Origin: Marinifilum fragile JCM 15579
GTDB lineage: Bacteria > Bacteroidota > Bacteroidia > Bacteroidales > Marinifilaceae
Length of the DNA stretch: 64,000 bases
Direction: 5' to 3'
Assembly (NCBI RefSeq): GCF_001310955.1
Contig: NZ_BAZX01000002.1
Location: forward strand, 248,001-312,000
Made by a program: the position numbers and the translations under genes. The notes beneath the pieces are model-generated. The model ran no database searches and was not told the DNA's origin. It saw nothing but the letters and a program-made list of their open reading frames with translations. Below are positions 9,002 through 15,699 of the stretch, piece after piece. Numbering within the stretch: the stretch's first letter is position 1; each line of letters begins with the position of its first letter.

Positions 9002-9565
9002 TTATATGGTCATTATATCTTTCTCTTTTTCTGCAAGCATAGCGTCAATCTTTTTACCGTAACTATCGGTCATGTTTTGCACTACTGCTTCAGCATCTTT
9101 TTCAAGATCTTCTGATAATCCTTCTTTAATTAATTTTTTCAACTCTACGTTGGTATCTCTACGAGCGTTACGAATACTCACTTTGGCATTTTCACACTCT
9201 GCTTTCGATTGTTTTACCAGGTCACCACGACGCTCTTCGGTTAAAGCAGGAATATTAATACGGATAACTTCACCATTGTTATCAGGGTTGAAACCTAAAT
9301 TTGCATTCATAATTGCTTTTTCAATAGGAGAAATCATGGTTTTTTCCCAAGGTTGAACAGCAATTGTTCTAGGATCAGGAACACTCACATTAGCAACCTG
9401 AGCTAAAGGAGTCATGCTTCCATAGTAGTCAACCATAACACCATTTAACATGCTAGGACTAGCTTTTCCGGCACGAATTTTAAGTAATTCTTTTTCAAGA
9501 TGGTCTACTGCAGCTTCCATCTTTTCCTTTGCATCATCCAGATACATTTGAACTTCTTCGGTCAT
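9002..9565 (-). CDS. frr: Ribosome-recycling factor
   Basis: RRF splits post-termination ribosomes with EF-G. The 187-residue length is typical. Key family segments are RAGKASPSMLNGVMVDYYG near residues 30-50, VSVPDPRTIAVQPWEKTM, and NIPALTEERRGDLVKQSK. It lies downstream of pyrH in the same direction, as in most bacteria, but with a 209-bp gap containing its own possible -7 box (9611-9618), so separate transcription is likely. Confidence 0.97.
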   Translation of the reverse strand: MTEEVQMYLDDAKEKMEAAVDHLEKELLKIRAGKASPSMLNGVMVDYYGSMTPLAQVANVSVPDPRTIAVQPWEKTMISPIEKAIMNANLGFNPDNNGEVIRINIPALTEERRGDLVKQSKAECENAKVSIRNARRDTNVELKKLIKEGLSEDLEKDAEAVVQNMTDSYGKKIDAMLAEKEKDIMTI

Positions 9566-9610
9566 AGGAGAAAGATTTTAATTGTAATTATTGATCAATG
9601 TATGTGTTTA

Positions 9611-9618
9611 CAAAAATA
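9611..9618 (-). promoter_or_regulatory. -7 box for frr
   Basis: The minus strand reads TATTTTTG, matching TAnnTTTG, 46 bp upstream of the frr start. No clear -33 TTG is visible. Confidence 0.4.
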
Positions 9619-9774
9619 TAAATTTTTAGCTATTGGTTTTGAGTATTTAGCTATTAGCTGACATTCTAATTTTCGAATGATTAAATTTTTTAACAACTTA
9701 ATTACAAATCAAGAAATTAGACCTTACTAAAGATAATACTTTTTTCCAAATACCAATCTTAAAGGCTAAAGGCT

Positions 9775-10485
9775 TTAGTTATGTACTACAGTTCCAATAT
9801 TCTCTCCTTCAATAACTTTCTTTAAGTTTCCTTTGGTGTCCATGTCGAACACAACAATGTTCAAATCGTTTTCTTTGCACATGGTTGTAGCGGTTAGGTC
9901 CATAATACGAAGGTTGCGATTGTAAATTTCGTCGAAAGTAATATTTTCAAACTTGGTTGCCGATGGATCTTTTTCAGGATCTGCGGTGTAAATACCATCA
10001 ACGCGTGTGCCTTTTAGCATAGCATCTGCTTCAATTTCGATGCCTCTTAAAGAAGATCCGGTGTCGGTGGTAAAGTATGGATTTCCTGTTCCTGCAGAGA
10101 AAATGGTAACATAACCATCGTTTAGGTAATCAACGGCTTTTTGCTTCGAATAAAACTCACCAATTGGTTCCATTCTAATGGCTGTAAGTACTCTTGATTT
10201 GCATCCGATTGCATCAAGGGCAGAGTTAAGTGCTAAACTATTAATAACAGTAGCCATCATACCCATTTGGTCTCCTTTTACACGGTCAAATCCTTTCGCA
10301 GCACCACTTAATCCACGGAAAATATTTCCACCGCCAATAACAATTCCTACTTGAACGCCAAGTTCGGTGATTTCTTTAATTTGTTCTGCATAATCGTTCA
10401 AACGTTGCGAATCGATACCATATTGTTGTTCACCCATTAATGATTCGCCACTTAGCTTTAAAAGTACTCGTTTGTATTTTGCCAT
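9775..10485 (-). CDS. pyrH: UMP kinase
   Basis: A 236-residue bacterial UMP kinase of the amino-acid kinase fold, which phosphorylates UMP to UDP. The N-terminal KRVLLKLSGESLMG, the glycine-rich VGIVIGGGNIFRG and the DQMGMMATVINSLAL segment are all conserved. TGNPYFTTDTGSSLRGIEIEADAML is the typical acceptor-site and hexamer-interface region. It sits between tsf and frr, the usual tsf-pyrH-frr order, although a terminator after tsf separates it from the ribosomal operon. Confidence 0.97.
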   Translation of the reverse strand: MAKYKRVLLKLSGESLMGEQQYGIDSQRLNDYAEQIKEITELGVQVGIVIGGGNIFRGLSGAAKGFDRVKGDQMGMMATVINSLALNSALDAIGCKSRVLTAIRMEPIGEFYSKQKAVDYLNDGYVTIFSAGTGNPYFTTDTGSSLRGIEIEADAMLKGTRVDGIYTADPEKDPSATKFENITFDEIYNRNLRIMDLTATTMCKENDLNIVVFDMDTKGNLKKVIEGENIGTVVHN

Positions 10486-10489
10486 AATT

Positions 10490-10640
10490 TTATCAGCTGT
10501 AAGCTAAAAGCATAATGCTAAAAGCTTGAGTTTTATTATTTAGCTACCGGCTTCAAGCAATTTTCTTCAAGCGGTTTGTTGTGATTCTAAAGATAAATAA
10601 ATTAGATATTTAAAAGTTACCAGCTTCTAGCTTTTTGCCA
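10490..10640. repeat. Degenerate AGCT-type intergenic repeats upstream of pyrH
   Basis: Variants of a short phrase recur between pyrH and the tsf terminator: agctgtaagctaaaagc, gctaaaagcttgag, tttagctaccggcttcaagc, accagcttctagctttttgc. A related phrase, tagctattggt...tagctattagctg, lies upstream of frr at about 9627-9660. Partial self-complementarity (AGCTT/AAGCT) would allow several small hairpins. No coding frame is present. Confidence 0.55.
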
Positions 10641-10658
10641 ATAACTTTTAATAGTATA

Positions 10659-10690
10659 CAAAAAAAGAGTTCCGAAAAGGAACTCTTTTT
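10659..10690. terminator. Terminator after tsf
   Basis: Stem AAAGAGTTCC/GGAACTCTTT (10664-10688). On the minus strand it is followed by a T-tract (the A-run at 10659-10666), ending the ribosomal-protein operon. Confidence 0.88.
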
Positions 10691-10709
10691 ATATGTAATA
10701 ATAATTGTA

Positions 10710-11534
10710 TTAAGCATTCAAAGTAAAACGCTTCATTGCAGTAACAGTAAGGTCTTTGTCAGCTTCAGCAAGATATTGCTTAACTGATTTCTTACCATCT
10801 TTTACGAAGTCTTGGTTCAATAAAGTAACCTCTTTGAAGAATTTACCTAAACGACCTTGAGCAATTTTGTCAAGCATTTGTTCTGGCTTACCTTCAAGAC
10901 GAGCTTTATCTTTAGCGATTTCCAATTCTTTAGCAACAACATCTTCTGCAACGTCTTTCTGATCGATTGCGATAGGTGCCATTGCTGCTGCTTGCATAGC
11001 AACGTCTTTACCCATTTGTTCTTCAACTTCTTTGTTGAATCCAATCAAAGTCGCCAATTTGTTACCTGCGTGGATATATGCAACTGCTGATTCAGCTTCG
11101 ATTGTTTCGTATGTACTTAAATCGATTTTTTCGCCGATAACACCAGTTTGCTCAGTAACATGCGCTTCAACTGTTCTACCATCCATTTCCAAAGCTTTCA
11201 AAGCTTCCAAATCAGCTGGCTTGTTTGCCAAAGCAAGATCAAGGATTTGAGTAGCAAAAGCTACAAAGTTTTCATTCTTTGCTACGAAGTCAGTTTCGCA
11301 GTTCAAAGTAATCAATGCACCTCTTTTCTTGTCTTCTGAAACTTTTGCTAATACAACACCTTCAGTTGCTTCTCTGTCGGCACGTTTGTTAGCAATTGCC
11401 ATACCTTTTTTACGAATGATTTCTACTGCTGTGTCAAAATCTCCTTCTGCTTCAGTAAGAGCTTTTTTACAATCCATCATTCCTGCGCCAGTTGCTTTAC
11501 GCAATTTGGCTACGTCTGCTGCTTTAATAGACAT
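10710..11534 (-). CDS. tsf: Translation elongation factor Ts
   Basis: EF-Ts is the nucleotide-exchange factor for EF-Tu. The 274 residues contain the N-terminal UBA-like domain (VAKLRKATGAGMMDCKKAL) and the EF-Tu contact motif NCETDFVAKNENF. The two core subdomains and a C-terminal helical module (GRLGKFFKEVTLLNQ) follow. It lies 29 bp after rpsB, the standard pairing, and is the last gene before the terminator at 10664-10688. Confidence 0.97.
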   Translation of the reverse strand: MSIKAADVAKLRKATGAGMMDCKKALTEAEGDFDTAVEIIRKKGMAIANKRADREATEGVVLAKVSEDKKRGALITLNCETDFVAKNENFVAFATQILDLALANKPADLEALKALEMDGRTVEAHVTEQTGVIGEKIDLSTYETIEAESAVAYIHAGNKLATLIGFNKEVEEQMGKDVAMQAAAMAPIAIDQKDVAEDVVAKELEIAKDKARLEGKPEQMLDKIAQGRLGKFFKEVTLLNQDFVKDGKKSVKQYLAEADKDLTVTAMKRFTLNA

Positions 11535-11563
11535 GATATATCGAATTTTTTTGTGTGAATAAA

Positions 11564-12373
11564 TTACTCCTTATCATTCTTTTCTGCTTCAGTAGCTGGA
11601 GCTTCTGGTGCAGCTGGAGCTTCTGCTTTAGTCGCTTTTTTAACTTTAGCTGATTTCTTATCTGAAGATTCTTTTTCTTTCTCTACTTTTCTTTCAGCTA
11701 AACCGTCTTTAATAGCTCCGGTAACTTTATCAAGGATAATAGAAATTGAGTTAGAAGCATCGTCATTCGCTGGAATTACGAAATCAACACCTTCTGGGCT
11801 TGAGTTAGTATCTACCATAGCAAATACAGGAATACCCAAACGGTTAGCTTCTTTAACTGCGATGTATTCTTTCATTACATCAACTACAAATAATGCTGCT
11901 GGTAATCTGGTCAGATCAGCAATAGAACCTAAGTTTTTCTCTAATTTAGCTCTTTGACGAGATACTTGTAGTCTTTCTCTTTTTGAAAGGTGGTTTAAAG
12001 TTCCATCAGCTTCCATTTTATCAATAGAAGTCATCTTCTTAACTGCCTTTCTGATAGTAGGGAAGTTAGTTAACATACCACCTGGCCAACGCTCAGTTAC
12101 ATATGGCATGTTTACAGCACTTACTTTTTCTGCAACAATAGCTTTAGCTTGTTTTTTAGTTGCAACAAAAAGAATTTTTCTTCCTGATTTAGCAATTTGT
12201 CTTAACGCTGCTGCTGCATCGTCAACTTTAACCGCTGTTTTGTGTAGGTCAATAATGTGGATTCCGTTACGCTCCATGAAAATGTAAGGAGCCATTTTAG
12301 GATTCCATTTTCTTGTTAAGTGACCGAAGTGACATCCGGCTTCTAACAATTCTTCAAATGTAGTATTTGACAT
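11564..12373 (-). CDS. rpsB: 30S ribosomal protein S2 with low-complexity tail
   Basis: S2 binds the small-subunit head and body junction. Recognised by TFEELLEAGCHFGHLTRKWN at the N-terminus, RNGIHIIDLHKT, and FVVDVMKEYIAVKEANRLGI. At 269 residues it exceeds the core length because of a tail from about residue 225 that is rich in Lys, Glu, Ala and Pro (APAAPEAPATEAEKNDKE at the end). Such tails are frequent in Bacteroidota S2. It lies 102 bp after rpsI and just before tsf. Confidence 0.97.
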   Translation of the reverse strand: MSNTTFEELLEAGCHFGHLTRKWNPKMAPYIFMERNGIHIIDLHKTAVKVDDAAAALRQIAKSGRKILFVATKKQAKAIVAEKVSAVNMPYVTERWPGGMLTNFPTIRKAVKKMTSIDKMEADGTLNHLSKRERLQVSRQRAKLEKNLGSIADLTRLPAALFVVDVMKEYIAVKEANRLGIPVFAMVDTNSSPEGVDFVIPANDDASNSISIILDKVTGAIKDGLAERKVEKEKESSDKKSAKVKKATKAEAPAAPEAPATEAEKNDKE

Positions 12374-12475
12374 TTTTTTGTTTTTTTAATCGTTTACATT
12401 CATTTTATGGCAATTGTCAAGTAGTTCGAAAATCGAAGTCTCAACAATTTAGATACTAAACCTGCCACAAAAACA

Positions 12476-12862
12476 TTAACGTTTACTAAATTGAAATCTT
12501 TTACGTGCTTTAGGTTGACCTGGTTTTTTACGCTCAACCTCACGAGGATCACGAGTCATGAAACCTGCAGTTCTAAGAGCAGATTTTGATTCAGCATCAA
12601 TTTTTACTAGAGCTCTAGCGATAGCCAAACGAAGTGCTTCTGCTTGACCTTTTACACCACCACCATCAAGGTTTACTTTGATGTCATACTTATCAGCAAC
12701 CTCAAGAAGGTTTAATGGCTGAGTAACGATGTATTGTAGAGTTCCGGTAGTAAAGTACTCTTTAAGCTCTTTTTTGTTGATGGTAATCTGACCCTTACCT
12801 TCGCTAACGTATACACGAGCAACTGCTGCTTTTCTACGTCCGATAGCATTAATTACTTCCAT
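12476..12862 (-). CDS. rpsI: 30S ribosomal protein S9
   Basis: A 128-residue S9. The N-terminal VINAIGRRKAAVARVYVSEG and the GGGVKGQAEALRLAIARAL core are characteristic. The basic C-terminal tail ends KRFQFSKR; its terminal Lys-Arg reaches the P-site tRNA in known ribosomes. It starts five bases after rplM, so the two are translationally coupled. Confidence 0.98.
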   Translation of the reverse strand: MEVINAIGRRKAAVARVYVSEGKGQITINKKELKEYFTTGTLQYIVTQPLNLLEVADKYDIKVNLDGGGVKGQAEALRLAIARALVKIDAESKSALRTAGFMTRDPREVERKKPGQPKARKRFQFSKR

Positions 12863-12867
12863 ACCTC

Positions 12868-13323
12868 TTATTTAATAGTGTTTAAATCTAATTTCTTTGG
12901 CTGTTGTGCTTCGTGCTTGTGCTCACCACCTACATAAACGTAAAGGTTAGAGTACAATTTTCTTCCTAGACGGTTCTTTGGAAGCATACCTTTAACAGCT
13001 TTTTCAATCAATCTCTCTGGGTGCTTAGCCAAAAGGTCAGCTGGAGATTTAATTCTTTGTCCACCAGGGTGTCCAGTGTAAGAGAAATACTGACGGTCAG
13101 TCATCTTGTTTCCAGTCATACGAACCTTTTCAGCATTAATAATAATCACGTTGTCTCCACAATCAACATGAGGAGTGTAGTTAGGCTTATATTTACCTCT
13201 AAGTAGCTTAGCTACTTTAGCTCCAAGTCTACCTAACACTTCATTTTCTGCATCGATAACAACCCACTCTTTGTTAGCGGTTGCTGCATTAGCAGAAACG
13301 GTTTTGTAACTTAATGTATCCAC
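12868..13323 (-). CDS. rplM: 50S ribosomal protein L13
   Basis: The first gene of the rplM-rpsI-rpsB-tsf operon. The 151-residue protein has the L13 signatures WVVIDAENEVLGRLGAKVA, GDNVIIINAEKVRMTGNK and MLPKNRLGRKLYSNLYVYVG. A strong promoter lies just upstream (13377-13407), giving a leader of about 45-50 nt. Confidence 0.98.
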   Translation of the reverse strand: MDTLSYKTVSANAATANKEWVVIDAENEVLGRLGAKVAKLLRGKYKPNYTPHVDCGDNVIIINAEKVRMTGNKMTDRQYFSYTGHPGGQRIKSPADLLAKHPERLIEKAVKGMLPKNRLGRKLYSNLYVYVGGEHKHEAQQPKKLDLNTIK

Positions 13324-13376
13324 TTTTAAAACTTTTAATAATTAATACTTTAATACAATTATTCCAATTTGGCTTG

Positions 13377-13407
13377 CAAAAGTACAAGAATCTCCCAAAT
13401 ACACCAA
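13377..13407 (-). promoter_or_regulatory. Promoter of the rplM-rpsI-rpsB-tsf operon
   Basis: On the minus strand TTG (13405-13407), a 20-bp spacer and TACTTTTG (13377-13384) match the Bacteroidota -33/-7 consensus closely. The start codon is 54 bp downstream. Confidence 0.8.
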
Positions 13408-13738
13408 TTTTTTTCTTGATTAATTGATGGATACTTAATCAGTTGTGGATAATCGGGATGATGTGGAGTGATTAAGTGTATCAAAAAATCAAAATTGATA
13501 TATTACCCAGTATTGAATTTGGTACTTGCTAAGGGTAGTCAAATCAACATGTTGGGGAGGGATTCGTTCTCAAGAAAGCCCATCGTCACAATTTCACTGC
13601 AAAAGTATGAAATAATTTTTGCTTCACCTGTAAATTTCTTGCTTTTTTTATTTTAAAATGATTTCTGATTCTTTGATATGCAGTTGATAAGATGTGAAAT
13701 TGTTATTTTGTGGACGTTTAATTTCGAAATAGATTCTG
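13408..13738. other. Intergenic region with a possible orphan leftward -7 box
   Basis: About 330 bp between the rplM promoter and the glycosylase gene, with no credible gene. A second leftward TACTTTTG is at 13600-13607, without a clear -33. If active, it would make a transcript across 13390-13595 of unknown nature, or an upstream rplM promoter. I found no tRNA, riboswitch or terminator there. Confidence 0.35.
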
Positions 13739-14251
13739 ATGATAGAAAAATTAGGGAAAGATTTTTTTACTCGTGATATAAAATTGGTTGCGGAAGAATT
13801 AATAGGGAAGTTGATTGTGCGCAAAAATATCAACGGTAAAGTTGAAAAATACAGAATTACTGAGATCGAAATGTATATCGGAGAAGAAGATTTAGCATGT
13901 CATGCAGCTAAGGGGAGAACGGCCCGTACCGAAGTGATGTATGCTGAGGGTGGTTTGGTGTATGTTTACTTGATTTACGGAATGTATTGGTTACTAAATA
14001 TTGTAACAGGAGCCATAAATAAGCCTCAAGCTATTTTGATTCGGGGAGTAGAGAATATAAATGGACCTGGCAGAGTAGGACGAACTCTAAATCTGGATAA
14101 AAGCTTTTATGGTGAGGATTTAACTTTATCCGAAAGGTTATGGATTGAGGATGACGGGTATAAGTTTAGTTTTACATGCCACCCTCGTATTAATATCGAT
14201 TATGCTGGTGAAATCTGGAAAAATAAATCTTTCAGATATATTATGAAGTAG
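13739..14251 (+). CDS. 3-methyladenine DNA glycosylase, AAG/MPG type
   Basis: A base-excision enzyme that flips out and removes alkylated purines and hypoxanthine. The family core is clear: FFTRDIKLVAEELIGKLIV near the N-terminus, then ITEIEMYIGEEDLACHA with the active-site Glu. RTEVMYAEGGLVYVYLIYGM is the intercalation region, and ILIRGVENINGPGRVGRTL follows. At 170 residues it is slightly shorter than many homologues (about 190-200), missing part of the C-terminal strand region but ending with a normal stop. It is a single gene, convergent with the next one, with a six-base gap. Confidence 0.93.
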   Translation: MIEKLGKDFFTRDIKLVAEELIGKLIVRKNINGKVEKYRITEIEMYIGEEDLACHAAKGRTARTEVMYAEGGLVYVYLIYGMYWLLNIVTGAINKPQAILIRGVENINGPGRVGRTLNLDKSFYGEDLTLSERLWIEDDGYKFSFTCHPRINIDYAGEIWKNKSFRYIMK

Positions 14252-14257
14252 TATATA

Positions 14258-15391
14258 TTACTTATTCCATTTTACTTTCTTTAAAAAGAAATCACCGTTA
14301 ATTCTTAAATAGATGGCAGCAGCCCAACTTTCTGCGGAGTTTTTAAGATCGTAGTATACATCTAACTTACTGCCAAAGTGAATGCCGTTGGCAATTTTAT
14401 GCTCGTAGTAATAGTTTAGTGTAGCCAATTCTTTTCTATCTTCAAAATATCCTGGAGTATCCATTGCAATGGATTGGAATAGTTTCGATCCACGTGAAGA
14501 AGCAAAATGATAAGCATTCCAGTAACCTAGGTTTAGCTTAGACTTTTTTGTAGTGATACCTACTTGTGGATAAAAAGCATGTCCTTTATCGAATAGGTAT
14601 TCTTTTTCTGAAGAGTTATCTGAAAAGAAATAACCCATTGCCCTTACATACCAAGATGTGATCTTTGAATTTGATATATTTTTTTCCAACACAAGTCCGG
14701 AACCATAATTTCCTATTGTTTGAACAGATCCTTCAGAACTGTCTATTTCTCCACCTCGATGAGCAAAAATTACTTCTAAAGGCAAGGATAATTTGGTTTT
14801 TGAGGATTGATTTACTTGCCAGTTTCCTGATAAACCAAACGTAAATCTTTCCTGAAAAGGATCATTTTCTAAAATAAACTTCTCCCAGTTAATCCAGGTT
14901 TGAAATTGTAGTTTGGGAGTATTGTATAAGAATTGAAAACCATTTTCGGCAGTTTCCATAAAGTATCTTTCTGGTTCGAACATTGGTTCTGAAAGTTTAT
15001 GGTTGTCGTTTTGATTTAAACTACCCATAATAAACTCAATTCTATCCGATGGTTTATAGATGGCTGAAAATATAGGTTCTGTTTCAGTAAAATCTTCTCT
15101 ACCCGAATATTTTTGAAGACGAACACCAGCTTCAATTCTAAAATTGGAACTTGGATAATAAATTAGTTTGGGTGATGCAACATATCCAACCCAGGTAGCA
15201 CCATTAGAAAACTCACTACTATATTCATTGTTTTTTACAAAATTCAGGTTTTCGAAACGAAGAAATAGCTTGTTGCTGTCTGCTGCGTGAAACTCTTTAT
15301 GGTGCATAAAAGGAGTATTGACCTGGGCAAAAGTGTGATTGATAATTGTGGTAAGGGACAATATCAATATTAGGGCATTTAGTTTTTTCAT
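14258..15391 (-). CDS. Predicted outer-membrane beta-barrel protein, unknown function
   Basis: A 377-residue exported protein. Residues 1-22 form a signal peptide (LNALILILSLTTIINHTFAQ). The rest consists of alternating short strands rich in Tyr, Phe, Trp and Asn, typical of a barrel of 14-16 strands, with segments such as FRIEAGVRLQKYSG, SKLNLGYWNAYHF and SWAAAIYLRINGDFF near the end. No named family was recognised. It has its own -7 box (15416-15423) and is divergent from the M16 peptidase gene. Confidence 0.75.
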   Translation of the reverse strand: MKKLNALILILSLTTIINHTFAQVNTPFMHHKEFHAADSNKLFLRFENLNFVKNNEYSSEFSNGATWVGYVASPKLIYYPSSNFRIEAGVRLQKYSGREDFTETEPIFSAIYKPSDRIEFIMGSLNQNDNHKLSEPMFEPERYFMETAENGFQFLYNTPKLQFQTWINWEKFILENDPFQERFTFGLSGNWQVNQSSKTKLSLPLEVIFAHRGGEIDSSEGSVQTIGNYGSGLVLEKNISNSKITSWYVRAMGYFFSDNSSEKEYLFDKGHAFYPQVGITTKKSKLNLGYWNAYHFASSRGSKLFQSIAMDTPGYFEDRKELATLNYYYEHKIANGIHFGSKLDVYYDLKNSAESWAAAIYLRINGDFFLKKVKWNK

Positions 15392-15415
15392 CTGTGTAGT
15401 TTACTTTTTACGCTG

Positions 15416-15423
15416 CAAAAATA
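15416..15423 (-). promoter_or_regulatory. -7 box for the beta-barrel gene
   Basis: The minus strand reads TATTTTTG, matching TAnnTTTG, 25 bp from the start codon. No clear -33 element. Confidence 0.5.
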
Positions 15424-15699
15424 CAATTATCTATCTTGATTGATTGTTAATAATATATAAAAAGTTTAAATCGAATTTAAATAACGAAGGCTTTAGTTAA
15501 AAAAAATGTAAAAAAAGATATGTAAATATAAGGTAATTTGTAAATTTAACAATCTACTGATTATATTATAATATAATTCGAGAATTAAGAAACTAAATCA
15601 AAACAGGTTATGTGAATCGCACAAGGTTTGTAAACTTATGCGAATTGAAGGGTTGAGGATGTTGTGTGATTGACATGATCATTTAAAACCAAACAAACA
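15424..15699. other. Divergent intergenic region before the M16 peptidase
   Basis: AT-rich, with no gene. I did not find a convincing rightward TAnnTTTG for the M16 gene; no strong hairpins. Confidence 0.3.
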
